A DNA stretch of 64,000 nucleotides from CAZUCE01 sp964619265 (GCA_964619265.1 CAZUCE010000001.1:224178-288177); one strand, 5' to 3'. Shown: positions 36,726-45,575, counted from the stretch's first letter. Notes: generated by a model not told the origin, from the sequence alone. Program-made: numbers and translations.

Positions 36726-38588
36726 ATGAGTTCCCTCCTTCGTAGTCGTCGATCCGTTTGGTGGAGTGCGAGCGCTGTGGTGCTGCTTGGCGCCCTGCTC
36801 TATGTCCTTCTTGGACGAACGGCGGATCCACTCGATGAAGTTGCCGAGCCCAGCCCGGCTGCGGCTATTCCGGAAGGCCGGGTGGTGAAGGAGATCTCTG
36901 AGGGCCCGGCTCCGCTCAAGCGCTCTAGTCTCGGCCCGGCGCAGGTCCAGGACGACTCTCCGGCGCTTTCCGAACTCCGCGTTACCGGAGACACCACCGT
37001 CTTCCCCTGCGCTTTGGTTCTCCTGGACGAGGGCCATGCAGCTCTCGCTGTGTTGAGCATCGAACGGGAAGGCGTTGTGTTGGTGGACGCGGGACAGCTT
37101 GCGGAAACGAAGGGCGTGCGCGCCGCGATGAATCCGGGGCTTGTCTTCGCACCGGAGCTGGTGCGCGAGCCGGGTCAGGCCGGGGCCAGCATCGACCTCG
37201 GTCGAGTTCGCAAGGTGAACTCCAAGGTGAGCGGGCTTCCCGATCGAACAAAAGGGCTCGACCTGGATGCCAACGGTCAGCCCAAGGACTTTGGCGAGAT
37301 GGCGAGGGCCGCGCGGGAGAAACGCGCGATGGAGCTGTTTGAGGAGGCTCAGGCTAGGCTTGATGGTCTGCTTGCGAAGGAGCGCATCAGGGAAGACAAC
37401 CACAAAGAACTTCTAGAACGCATGAGGGAGCAGCTTGTCGAGGCGGGCTATCTGCCCAGCCCAGAAGCTCCTCCCGAGGAAGTCGGTGCAAAGTGGGAAA
37501 GTGGTCTTCTTGCCGGGGAACGGCCGATCTCCTGCGGCACACTGGATTTGGTCGTCGGCGGTGTTTGGCGCGATGATTCCTACGTCGAACGAACCTGCGG
37601 GGTGTTTCAGGACGAGCGCCCAGTGACCGGCTTCGTCGGTTCGCTGCCCAGCGCGATCGAACGGCTCGCCGGCTGGGCGGGTGGGGTCACGCTGGCCTCT
37701 TCGCTGGTCGAGGACACCGGCCAGGGAGAGCCGGATCACCCAGAGACCTGGCCTCGGGCTCAGTTGAATCTGGCTTCTCCGCTCGATTTACAGGTGTGGC
37801 TCGAAGTAGCGGATCACCCCAAGCTCGGCAAGCTGGAGGAGTCTTGCTCCGTCCGGATTCGGCCCGTCACGGAGCGCGCTCCGAATGGCATGCAGTTTGA
37901 ATTGCCCAAGTACCGCGTCGACCACGTGCTTCCCGGCTTGTGGGCCATCGAGTTGTTCGACGAGCGGTTCGGCTACGGAGCTGAATATTATTCCATCGCG
38001 GAAGACGGTTTGCGCGAGCTGGTCGTCTCTCGTGGTCTCCAGTCCACTCGAGTCGAATTTCCAAAAGGGCAGGCGGAAGGCGATACGCACGAGCACCGAG
38101 CCTTCACCCGAATGCCGGGAGTGGATCTCCCGATTCCGTGCGGGGTCGAAATGGAAGAATCGGATGCGCTGATCCTGAAAGAGGTCCCCCGCGGGATCTG
38201 CCATCTCGCGATTCGCAGGGGCCAGACGGCTTTTCAGGGGCTTCAAGTGACCTGCGACCGGGACGTCCTCGCGGATTTCCGCCTAGATCCGCCTAGGCCG
38301 CTCCGCTTGGTCCCGACCGGCTGGGTTGGACTTCCTACCCGAGCACGCTGGCTGGCCATTCTCGATGAGCTCAACACGCCGATCGAACTGATCGAACTGA
38401 GCCAACTCAAGCCCAAGACCGATCTCCCGCAGCTTGAGGAAGGGATCACGCGGTACGAGTTGTTCGACAGGAACGGCACCTCCATGGAGTGGATCCGAGT
38501 GGAGGGTGATGCCGCAGGCCCGGTCGCCTACGTTGCCGGAACCTGGCTCCAGGGAGAGGAAGCGAGCTCCGTCTTGGAAGTTCTGTAG
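36726..38588 (+). CDS. Signal-anchored protein of unknown function
   Basis: This 620-residue protein has an N-terminal membrane anchor (about 12-31, VWWSASAVVLLGALLYVLLG). A Pro/Glu-rich segment and a charged helical stretch (about 195-245, rich in Glu/Arg/Lys) follow, then mostly beta-rich sequence. No domain was recognised. Several cysteines (for example in FPCALV, PISCGTL, RTCGVF, EESCSVR, PIPCGVE) could form disulfides outside the cytoplasm. It is divergent from the esterase-like gene (161 bp between starts) and convergent with the flagellar stator/switch operon. Confidence 0.75.
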   Translation: MSSLLRSRRSVWWSASAVVLLGALLYVLLGRTADPLDEVAEPSPAAAIPEGRVVKEISEGPAPLKRSSLGPAQVQDDSPALSELRVTGDTTVFPCALVLLDEGHAALAVLSIEREGVVLVDAGQLAETKGVRAAMNPGLVFAPELVREPGQAGASIDLGRVRKVNSKVSGLPDRTKGLDLDANGQPKDFGEMARAAREKRAMELFEEAQARLDGLLAKERIREDNHKELLERMREQLVEAGYLPSPEAPPEEVGAKWESGLLAGERPISCGTLDLVVGGVWRDDSYVERTCGVFQDERPVTGFVGSLPSAIERLAGWAGGVTLASSLVEDTGQGEPDHPETWPRAQLNLASPLDLQVWLEVADHPKLGKLEESCSVRIRPVTERAPNGMQFELPKYRVDHVLPGLWAIELFDERFGYGAEYYSIAEDGLRELVVSRGLQSTRVEFPKGQAEGDTHEHRAFTRMPGVDLPIPCGVEMEESDALILKEVPRGICHLAIRRGQTAFQGLQVTCDRDVLADFRLDPPRPLRLVPTGWVGLPTRARWLAILDELNTPIELIELSQLKPKTDLPQLEEGITRYELFDRNGTSMEWIRVEGDAAGPVAYVAGTWLQGEEASSVLEVL

Positions 38589-38769
38589 GCACGCGCTCCC
38601 GGCAAGCGGCTGAACGCTAGGACCGGACCCTTGGGAAACTTCATGGGCGGCCCGTTACGAGGAATTGGGGAGCCACAGCCGGCGGCTGGGAGTTTTGCGA
38701 TCCGTGCCGGCGCTGGTTGATCCCAAAGGCCCGCGTTCTGCGGGGCGCGCCCTGAGTCCCGTCCCGGTC

Positions 38770-39141
38770 TCAGCCCTGGTCTTTCAGGACGCTGGTGATC
38801 CGGACGCCGTAGTTTTCACCGACGGTGACCACTTCGCCGCGGGCGACCACCTTGCCGTTGACGAGGATGTCGGCCGGCTCATGGGCTTCGCGGTCGAGTT
38901 CGATCACGGAGCCGGGTCCGCGCTGGACCAGGTCCGATAGCTCGAGTCGAACACGGCCGACTTCAACCGCAACCTGGACCGGAACGTCTAGCAGGTGATC
39001 GAGACCCATGGGGGCTTCGCCTGCGGCGGCGGGGTCGAGTTCGTCGAGCTCGCGGGTGCGAACTTCCACAGCCTCGGCGGCTTCGTCGAGTGCGGCTTCC
39101 AGGTCCGTATCGGGGGTCGTATCGGGTGTGGTGTCGCTCAT
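38770..39141 (-). CDS. fliN: Flagellar motor switch protein FliN
   Basis: This 123-residue protein has the SpoA (CheC-binding, C-ring) domain at about 45-120: LLDVPVQVAVEVGRVRLELS, then LVQRGPGSVIELDREAHEPA, DILVNGKVVARGEVV and GENYGVRITSV. The N-terminal 40 residues are acidic and disordered, as often in FliN. FliN forms the lower ring of the C-ring with FliM. Its ATG overlaps the fliM stop (ATGA). It is the last gene of the stator/switch operon, which converges on the unknown gene at 36726. Confidence 0.95.
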   Translation of the reverse strand: MSDTTPDTTPDTDLEAALDEAAEAVEVRTRELDELDPAAAGEAPMGLDHLLDVPVQVAVEVGRVRLELSDLVQRGPGSVIELDREAHEPADILVNGKVVARGEVVTVGENYGVRITSVLKDQG

Positions 39142-40121
39142 CGTTCTTGGGGGTCAAGGCCCGGGACAAGGCCCGGGTCGAGGTCAGTGATACGGATCGC
39201 AAGGCGGCCGCTGGATTGACCGAGGCGGGCGAGCCCAATGGCACGCCCGTCCACGTCGAGGACGGCGGGGTGCTGGCGGGGTGTGCTGAGTGGAACGACG
39301 TCGCCGGTTTCCAGCGCGAGCAATTCGCGAAGAGAAAGGGAAGCGTGTCCGAGATGGACGGCGACCTCCATGCCGACACCCAATAGATGCAGCGGCAGGC
39401 CTTCCGAGGAAGTTTCGGGTGGAGGCGATGGCCGAATCCAAGCACGCCTGGGAACCGGAAGAAGGAGCCGGAGTCCGGAGAGCTGATCGCCGACGCGCAG
39501 GTCAAGCTCGAGGCACAGCCGGTAGGGGTCGGGGGCGGGGGCTTGATCGCTGCCCGTCGCGGGTACGCAGTCGCGGTAGTGTCCGGCGTGCTTGAAGCTG
39601 GGTAGAGCTTCGAAGTCGGTGAGTTCCAGGCCGAGCGCGGAACCGACCTGCAGCAGCAAGGTTCGGAGTACGCGCTCGAGCAGCGTGCGCTCGAGGCCGG
39701 AGAGCTGGCGTTCTGTTGGTTGGGGGGCGTCAGAGCCCGAACCGAGCACGCGCTCGAGAGCGGAAATCGCCGAGACAAGCTCCCAACGGCACCACCCGGG
39801 GTGTCCCTGACAACGAAAGCGCACCAAGGCGGATGGACCGGACTCTCCGTGGAAAAGGCCCTCGGCGTTGGATTCGGAGGCCGAGGCGAAGCCCAATTCG
39901 GTGGGTTGGCGAAGCGCGACGGAAAGTTCGGATTCGATGGCCGGGAGCGCGCTTTCCAACTTGCGCTGGGCCTCGGCCAGCTCGATTCCATCGAGTCGTT
40001 TCAGCTGTCCGAAATCGCGCTGTTGAATGTCGTTGACGCGCAGAGCGGACCCCGCGGACAGAGCCTGCTCGTCGTCGCTCATCAGAGCCTCGACTTCAGC
40101 TGCGTTCAGATTCGCGCTCAC
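39138..40121 (-). CDS. fliM: Flagellar motor switch protein FliM
   Basis: The 327-residue protein begins with LNAAEVEALMSD, a FliM-like N-terminal CheY-P-binding segment (variant of the usual SQ.EID.LL). The FliM middle domain follows (about 60-200) and then a C-terminal SpoA domain (about 230-320; VAVHLGHASLSLRELLALETGDV, then LDVDGRAIGLARLGQSSGRL). It is divergent in sequence but of normal length. The GTG start lies 7 bp after the fliL stop. Its role is the C-ring torque/switch complex with FliG and FliN. Confidence 0.9.
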   Translation of the reverse strand: MSANLNAAEVEALMSDDEQALSAGSALRVNDIQQRDFGQLKRLDGIELAEAQRKLESALPAIESELSVALRQPTELGFASASESNAEGLFHGESGPSALVRFRCQGHPGWCRWELVSAISALERVLGSGSDAPQPTERQLSGLERTLLERVLRTLLLQVGSALGLELTDFEALPSFKHAGHYRDCVPATGSDQAPAPDPYRLCLELDLRVGDQLSGLRLLLPVPRRAWIRPSPPPETSSEGLPLHLLGVGMEVAVHLGHASLSLRELLALETGDVVPLSTPRQHPAVLDVDGRAIGLARLGQSSGRLAIRITDLDPGLVPGLDPQER

Positions 40122-40128
40122 GGCAGGG

Positions 40129-40896
40129 CTACTGGATGTTGAATTTTTCCTTGAGCAGGCTCTTTACCCGCCCGTGGACTCCGATACGAATTTGCCCCGA
40201 GAAGCTCTCTTTCAGATCCGTGACGTCCAGGTAGACGCAACGGCCTCGCTCGTTTTCGATGCGTAGATCGCGCTCGGTGCCCTCAAAGGCGATCGGCGGG
40301 CCATCGTCGAGGCGCATGCGCTTCTCGGTAGCATCGATCGTCAGGGAATGATCGTAGAGCGAGCCCCGCAGGGTCGCGCGATCCACCGAAAGTCCGAGCC
40401 TGATTCCGCTTGCGGGGTCCGGATCGTTGGGTGTCATGGACTTGCCGACCTGAACCGGGAAGAGAATCGGGTCGAGGGCCTGCTCGAGCTCTTCGAGGAA
40501 CATCTGCCCGATGTCCTCGTTCATGACCGTCTCGTCGTACCGGGCTCCGATGCTGAGCACGGCGTCGGTGACGCGGGCGTCGTAGATCGGGTCGACGACC
40601 CGAGCCGTGACGTAGGCTTCCTCGAAGGCTTCGTAAACGGCTATCAGTTTGAGCAACAGGAACCGCTTGTGGTTCTTGTCGTTGATGTTGACGGTCTGCT
40701 CAGCTGCCGAAATGGGGGTTACGAAGGGACCCTTGAATAACTTGTATTCCTCTTTCTTGGGCGCAGCCATCCCGGCCGCGATCCATGCGAACGCGATCAG
40801 CGCAAGGGCGCCGCCGCCGAGAAAGAGTTTCTTCTTCGGCTTGGGCGCCTCTTCTTCGGCGTTCTGATCTGTCTTGGTTTCTTCGTCTTCGGCCAT
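40129..40896 (-). CDS. fliL: Flagellar FliL-like protein
   Basis: The 255-residue protein has an acidic N-terminus, one transmembrane segment (about 26-45, LFLGGGALALIAFAWIAAGM) and a FliL-type periplasmic domain with KRFLLLKLIAVYEAFEEAYV near residues 78-97. FliL sits around the MotA/MotB stator and stabilises it. The protein is longer than typical FliL (about 150-180 residues): the C-terminal approximately 80 residues are additional. It lies between motB1 and fliM, with a 48-bp gap from motB1, in the stator/switch operon. Confidence 0.88.
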   Translation of the reverse strand: MAEDEETKTDQNAEEEAPKPKKKLFLGGGALALIAFAWIAAGMAAPKKEEYKLFKGPFVTPISAAEQTVNINDKNHKRFLLLKLIAVYEAFEEAYVTARVVDPIYDARVTDAVLSIGARYDETVMNEDIGQMFLEELEQALDPILFPVQVGKSMTPNDPDPASGIRLGLSVDRATLRGSLYDHSLTIDATEKRMRLDDGPPIAFEGTERDLRIENERGRCVYLDVTDLKESFSGQIRIGVHGRVKSLLKEKFNIQ

Positions 40897-40944
40897 GGGG
40901 GCACCGGTAGCGGGCAGCAGGAATCTGCCCGGGGGTGTGCGGGT

Positions 40945-41625
40945 TCATTCGCGAGGGAGGACCAGGCGTGCATCCACCGCTGACTTTCTTTCGTCGGATC
41001 CGGGAAGAGCCTTGAGCCACGCGCGGGCCTCGACGCGTCCAGGTTCGAATCCGTGGGTCTCGACCAGGTAATCCCGGACGGCCCGCGAGCGGGCGTGGGC
41101 CAGGGTCTGGGACTCCAGCGGGTCGTCGCTGGGGGCGCCCAGGCCCTCCAGGATCAAGATTTGACCGTTGCCCGGCCGCAGGCTGCCGGCCAGCAGGTCC
41201 AGGTAGCGGCGGGCGGTAGAACTCAGTTCTGAGTCGTTGTTTTCGAACGTAGCGACCGCGGGCTGGAAAATTTCATCGTGGGGCTCGAGCTTCTCGACGG
41301 ACTCGGCCTTGAGCAGCTCGTGGCTGGACGCGGAGTCCGGATCGACCTGCTTGTCGGGATCTTCTTCGGGGGGGAGGTTGAAGCGCGAGCGAACTTCGTT
41401 GAACACCTCGTGCTTCTCGCTGGCGCTCATCAGGGCATCGAGCCCGTAGGACTCCATGTGCGTCACGAACGAGCCGACGCCGCGGGCCACGAGGCCCATC
41501 TGGCGCTCCTTGCTCATCGAGACCAGCAAGATGAAGAAGGTCAGAATCAGGGTCATCATGTCCCCGAACGAGACCATCCAGCCCGGTACCTTGGCCTTGG
41601 AGTCTTCTTGGCGTTTCTTGCCCAC
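40945..41625 (-). CDS. motB: MotB-like stator protein 1 with degenerate OmpA motif
   Basis: The 226-residue protein has a short N-terminal MotB transmembrane helix with the proton-binding aspartate Asp22 (SFGDMMTLILTFFILLVS). The C-terminal OmpA-like domain contains ILEGLGAPSDDPLESQTLAHARSRAV, but the usual GHTD is replaced by GLGA and the NRRVE-type ending is missing. It may therefore bind peptidoglycan weakly. The GTG start shares one base with the upstream motB2 TAG (TAGTG). Together with MotB2 it may form a mixed stator. Confidence 0.88.
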   Translation of the reverse strand: MGKKRQEDSKAKVPGWMVSFGDMMTLILTFFILLVSMSKERQMGLVARGVGSFVTHMESYGLDALMSASEKHEVFNEVRSRFNLPPEEDPDKQVDPDSASSHELLKAESVEKLEPHDEIFQPAVATFENNDSELSSTARRYLDLLAGSLRPGNGQILILEGLGAPSDDPLESQTLAHARSRAVRDYLVETHGFEPGRVEARAWLKALPGSDERKSAVDARLVLPRE

Positions 41626-42476
41626 TAGCGCCCCTCCGCTCGTGCGTCGTTGCTGGCGCTACGGATCTCCTCGAGTCGCTGCTTCCGAGAGCGTGGGACG
41701 GTCAGGATCCGCAGCTCGATCCGGCGGTTGGACTTACGGCCGGCGACGCTGTCGTTGAGACTCCTGGGGCGAGATGGGCCATAACCGGAAAGTTGAATCC
41801 GTTCCGGCGTGATTCCCCCCTGCTCGATCAAGACCCTGGCGGCTTCGCGGGCGCGGGCTAGGGAGAAATCTTCGGCGTTTGCATAGCCGCGCCCGGCCGT
41901 GAAATCGCTGGCCGTGTGGGCCTCGATGACGATCAGGTGCGGATAGTGCCTCAGGACCTCACCGACTTCCGCCAGGGCCTGCTTCAGGTATGTGTTGGGC
42001 GTCACCGAGCCGACGCGGTAGGACGCCTTGTTGTCCCAGGTGATGAGCAGGCCATCGCCGATTTGATTGAGATCAACCTCGACGGTGTCGTCGTCCGCGG
42101 CACGTCCGCTCTCGGTGCGTTCCTCGGGGAGTTCGCTCCTCGAGTGCGGATCAAGAGCACCGTCCAGGGGATGCGTATCAGAAATGATGTCATCTTCGAC
42201 CCGTTCGATAGCCCTCGGGCCGTTGCGGCTCTCGATCGTGCCTCGGGAGCCCTGTATGAGGCTCTGGTAACGGAGCATGTCGTATTCCTCCATGCTCGAG
42301 AAGGTCATCAAGAGCACGAAGAACGTCACGAGCAGCGAGATCATGTCCGTGAACGTGACGACCCATTCGGGGGCGCCATCCGGCTCGGGGTCCGGCTCGC
42401 GTTCTTTCTTCTCGTACGGGACCGGCGGCCCGAGGTCAGCCGGCTCCTGGTCCGGCTCTTGGGTCGGATCGCTCAC
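41625..42476 (-). CDS. motB: MotB-like stator protein 2
   Basis: The 283-residue protein has an acidic, Pro-rich N-terminus, then a MotB transmembrane helix with Asp44 (TFTDMISLLVTFFVLLMTF). A plug/linker region follows and then a canonical OmpA/MotB peptidoglycan-binding domain: EAHTASD, then SLARAREAARVLIEQGGI, QLSGYGPSRP and RKSNRRIELRI. It overlaps motB1 by one base and lies 6 bp after motA. The pair motB2-motB1 in tandem is unusual for most bacteria. Confidence 0.9.
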   Translation of the reverse strand: MSDPTQEPDQEPADLGPPVPYEKKEREPDPEPDGAPEWVVTFTDMISLLVTFFVLLMTFSSMEEYDMLRYQSLIQGSRGTIESRNGPRAIERVEDDIISDTHPLDGALDPHSRSELPEERTESGRAADDDTVEVDLNQIGDGLLITWDNKASYRVGSVTPNTYLKQALAEVGEVLRHYPHLIVIEAHTASDFTAGRGYANAEDFSLARAREAARVLIEQGGITPERIQLSGYGPSRPRSLNDSVAGRKSNRRIELRILTVPRSRKQRLEEIRSASNDARAEGR

Positions 42477-42482
42477 GGCGGA

Positions 42483-43250
42483 TCAGGCCGCGATCGCCTC
42501 GCGGCTGCTTGGCGCCACGAAGGTCTTGAGGCGTTCCTTGATGAGCTGCGGACCGTCTCCGGACTGAATCGCAACAATGCCCTCGATCATCAGTTCGCGG
42601 AGCAGGGCCTCCTCTTTGGCTCGAATTTCGAGCTTACCGGACAGGGGCAGGCAAACCATGTTCGCGGCCATAGCGCCATAGAGCGTCGTGAGCAGCGCCG
42701 TAGCCATGCCGCCACCGATCTTGGACGGGTCGTCGAGGGCTGCCAGCATCTGCACCAGACCCACCAGCGTTCCGATCATTCCGAAGGCCGGCGCATAGGC
42801 AGCCAGCTGGTCCATCATCTTCTTGCCGGTCGAGTGGCGCTGCTTTTGCCATTCGGCTTCAAGCTCCATGATCGCTCGAACCGTGTCGGAGGGGAACCCG
42901 TCGATCACGAGCTGAATGCCCTTGGCCATGAAGTCGTCGTCGACTTCCTGCATCTTGCCCTCAAGGGCTAGCAGGCCTTCCTTGCGGGCGACGCCGGCGT
43001 AATCAACGATGCGCTCAATCTCGTCGGCCGGGGTGTTCAGCTTGAACAGGAACGTCCGCATGAACACCGGGATGAGTTGCTTCACGTCCGGGATCGTGAA
43101 GTTCATCAGGAACACAGCTGTCGTTCCACCGAACACAATCGTCATCGACGGGATGTCGATAAACAGCGGCAGACCACCGTTTCCAGTGGCGATTGAGAAT
43201 CCGAGTAGGCCGAAGCCCATCACGATTCCAACGACGGTGAGGATGTCCAT
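42483..43250 (-). CDS. motA: Flagellar stator protein MotA
   Basis: The 255-residue protein has four hydrophobic segments and the MotA/TolQ/ExbB proton-channel core AYAPAFGMIGTLVGLVQML near 165-184, with the conserved proline. MotA IGG-type sequence IVFGGTTAVFLMNF is near residues 38-51, and a cytoplasmic loop with charged residues interacts with FliG. The ATG start is used. It sits between the MotE-like gene and motB2 in the same operon. Confidence 0.95.
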   Translation of the reverse strand: MDILTVVGIVMGFGLLGFSIATGNGGLPLFIDIPSMTIVFGGTTAVFLMNFTIPDVKQLIPVFMRTFLFKLNTPADEIERIVDYAGVARKEGLLALEGKMQEVDDDFMAKGIQLVIDGFPSDTVRAIMELEAEWQKQRHSTGKKMMDQLAAYAPAFGMIGTLVGLVQMLAALDDPSKIGGGMATALLTTLYGAMAANMVCLPLSGKLEIRAKEEALLRELMIEGIVAIQSGDGPQLIKERLKTFVAPSSREAIAA

Positions 43251-43268
43251 GGGGCCGGCTTGCCTGCG

Positions 43269-44024
43269 TCAGTCGGGGGTCACGTAGGCTTCGGCGAATT
43301 CGGCCCAGCTTTCATCGGGTAGCGCGTTCAGGATCGACTGGGCGCGGTCGGGGTCCAACTTGCGGAGCAGCCGTCCTGCTTCGTTCGCTCCGTAAGGCAA
43401 CAGGCGCTGGGCGGCGATCTCGGCGTCGCCATCGGCGAACAGGAGAGCCTTGGCCACCAAGCGCTCCTCCGAGCTTGCGCGAGCGGAGGCGCGGTCGTTT
43501 TGAAGCGCCGCGCGCTCGAGCTGGAGTTCATCGCGCTGGATCTCCAGCTCGGCGAAGGCCTCGTCGACCCCGTCTTGCAGTTGATCCAACTCGTTCTTGC
43601 GTTCTTGCAACCACAGCACCTGGCTCTCGACTTCACCTTCACGCTTGCGCAGGTCTTCGAAGCGTTCTTCTAGCTCTTCGCGGCGCTGTTCGATTTCCCC
43701 GACCAGATCGGAAAGTTCTTCTCGGTTGAACGGCGCTCGAACTGCGAAGGAGCCGATCACGCCGAGGTTGGCGCCCAGGATCTCACGCTCTTCGTCCGGG
43801 GTCGGCTTGTCCGGGTAGAGCAGTTCGGATTCTGGCGATTGTGCGGGCTCATCCCCTAGTTCGGCGACGGGGTCTTCCATCGGCTCGGGAGCCTCAAAGA
43901 AGGCGCCGACCATCGGGAGGGTGTGCATCGGGACGCCGGACATCGCGGCAAAGCCAACGAAGCACAGCGAGAACAGACCGACGCCGGCACCGGCCAGGAG
44001 GGCGAGTTCGACGGGTTTTTTCAT
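43269..44024 (-). CDS. MotE/FlbB-like coiled-coil protein
   Basis: The 251-residue protein has one N-terminal transmembrane helix (about 7-30), a Pro/Glu-rich linker and a long coiled coil (about 105-190: EIEQRREELEERFEDLRKRE and onward). The C-terminal domain of about 50 residues (AAQRLLPYGANEAGRLLRKL, DPDRAQSILNALPDE) resembles the MgtE N-domain found in MotE/FlbB flagellar proteins. MotE-type proteins assist stator assembly or attach near the basal body. It is the first gene of the stator/switch operon, 18 bp before motA, which supports the assignment. Confidence 0.75.
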   Translation of the reverse strand: MKKPVELALLAGAGVGLFSLCFVGFAAMSGVPMHTLPMVGAFFEAPEPMEDPVAELGDEPAQSPESELLYPDKPTPDEEREILGANLGVIGSFAVRAPFNREELSDLVGEIEQRREELEERFEDLRKREGEVESQVLWLQERKNELDQLQDGVDEAFAELEIQRDELQLERAALQNDRASARASSEERLVAKALLFADGDAEIAAQRLLPYGANEAGRLLRKLDPDRAQSILNALPDESWAEFAEAYVTPD

Positions 44025-44397
44025 GGGTACGGGGAGAGACCTCGTCCCAGTTGTCGGACGTCTTCTCGATTCCCTTGAGCGGGTCCCGCTCGGTTCCGAA
44101 GCCCTGTCCTGGATCAGGTTCTGCTGCCTGGCTCGCCAGGGCTCCCTCGCAGGCTGGTCCGCCTCTCCCTTTCGCTAGAACGACCTACGGCGGGCTGGTC
44201 GCAACCGGCGCCGGTCTCCTACCCGGGCAAAGCCCTCCTTGGGTCGTCTTCCATGTTCGAGGCGCCCGGGAACTTGATGACCGGCCAGGGACCCTGGAGC
44301 TGCAAACCGTCCGATTCAAGGGACTCTCCGCCGGCCGGTAGAAGTCGGGTGCGGTTAGGGTGAACGGCGTCCCGTTCACCGCTGCCTCGTCCATTCC
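44025..44397. promoter_or_regulatory. Divergent promoter region of the stator operon and the epimerase-like gene
   Basis: This 373-bp region has no convincing gene. It contains CCTGGC-TC-GCCAGG, a short inverted repeat around 44130-44145, and the 9-bp-stem hairpin at 44359-44380 close to the rightward start. A sigma-28- or sigma-54-type promoter for the stator operon was searched for by eye and not found with confidence. Confidence 0.5.
44359..44380 (+). promoter_or_regulatory. Perfect 9-bp-stem palindrome before the epimerase-like gene
   Basis: GGTGAACGG, loop CGTC, then CCGTTCACC forms an uninterrupted 9-bp inverted repeat ending 17 bp before the ATG at 44398. It could be an operator or a leader hairpin that affects translation. 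Nothing on the sequence tells which. Confidence 0.5.
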
Positions 44398-45513
44398 ATG
44401 AGTTCCAGTCGTCGTCAGTTCCTTCATACCAGCGCAGCCGTCGTGGGGGCCTCCTTGCTGGGGTCAGCCCACACTTCGAATTTGCGCACATCGAGTTCGC
44501 GATCCTCCGAGCCCCTGAACATCTTGATTCTTGGGGGAACCGGCTTCGTCGGTCCGCACCAGGTGGAACAGGCGCTCGCGTCCGGGCATCGCGTGACGAC
44601 GTTCAACCGGGGGCGGCGCCAGGGTTTCTTTGGCGACCGCGTTGAAGAGCTGATCGGCGACCGCGATACCAAAGTTGGCGAAGGCCTTGCGGCTCTGGCC
44701 GGGGATCGGCGCTGGGATGTGGTGATCGACAACTCGGGGTACGTTCCGAGGCATGTGCGAGATTCAGCCGAGTTGCTTGCGGAGCGAACGGACCTTTACG
44801 TGTTTACTTCGACCGTGGCTGCCTACGACTACGAGGCTGCCCCGCAGGTGGACGGAGTTCACGTGGTGGGCGCGGATGGACCACTGCACGCAGCGCCGGA
44901 CCCTGCGACCGAACGGGTGACCGGATCGAGTTACGGCCCGCTGAAGGCTGAAGCTGACCGAATTGTCTTGGAGGTCTATGGCGACCGGGCGGCGATCGTT
45001 CGGCCCTGTTACATCGTTGGTCCGGGCGACAACAGCGATCGCTTTACCTATTGGGTCGAGCGCCTTTACCGGGGGGGCGACGTGGTGTGCCCTGCTGGAC
45101 CGGACAAGGTGATGCAGTGGATCGACGTTCGCGACCTGTGCGCGTTCTTCTTGACCGTGTGCGAGTCAAAAACCGGGGGAGTCTTCAATGCGGTCGGTCC
45201 GGCCTCGACCATCACGAATCAACAGGCTCTGTGGGCGCTCCGGGGCTTCGCCGCCGCTCCAACGCGCCTGCACTGGCCAACGACGGAGCTGCTCGAGAAG
45301 ACCCGTTTCGCGACCCCGATGTTCGATTGGAAGCGCCGCAACCAACGGACGGACCCGAGCTCGGGGATAGAGGCTGGTCTGACACACCGCTCCCTTGCAG
45401 AAACGGTGCGGGACACCCATCTGTGGTGGTCTGAACAGTCCGAAGAGCGCCGCGCGAGAACACGTGGTTGGCCGACCGCCGATCAGGAAGCTCAGCTCTT
45501 GGAACAGATGTAG
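44398..45513 (+). CDS. Tat-exported NAD-dependent epimerase/dehydratase-like protein
   Basis: The 371-residue protein has a twin-arginine signal (SSRRQFLHTSAAVVGASLLG), so it should be folded and exported with cofactor. An SDR-type extended domain follows: GGTGFVG (46-52), VVIDNSGYVPRH, and YGPLK with Tyr179-Lys183 (YxxxK). This is the NAD-dependent epimerase/dehydratase family acting on nucleotide sugars. A Tat-exported member is uncommon, because nucleotide sugars are cytoplasmic, so the substrate is open. It separates the two leftward flagellar operons and is not obviously flagellar itself. Confidence 0.85.
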   Translation: MSSSRRQFLHTSAAVVGASLLGSAHTSNLRTSSSRSSEPLNILILGGTGFVGPHQVEQALASGHRVTTFNRGRRQGFFGDRVEELIGDRDTKVGEGLAALAGDRRWDVVIDNSGYVPRHVRDSAELLAERTDLYVFTSTVAAYDYEAAPQVDGVHVVGADGPLHAAPDPATERVTGSSYGPLKAEADRIVLEVYGDRAAIVRPCYIVGPGDNSDRFTYWVERLYRGGDVVCPAGPDKVMQWIDVRDLCAFFLTVCESKTGGVFNAVGPASTITNQQALWALRGFAAAPTRLHWPTTELLEKTRFATPMFDWKRRNQRTDPSSGIEAGLTHRSLAETVRDTHLWWSEQSEERRARTRGWPTADQEAQLLEQM

Positions 45514-45575
45514 CCCGAGGCAATCCAGGCGGGCGGGAAGGCGCTAACCAGAGAAGCCGTGAGGCTTCGAGCGGC

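Noticed and set aside
41042..41052. tRNA-like T-loop string GGTTCGAATCC
   Set aside because: It lies inside the motB1 coding frame and no acceptor stem, anticodon arm or D-arm surrounds it.
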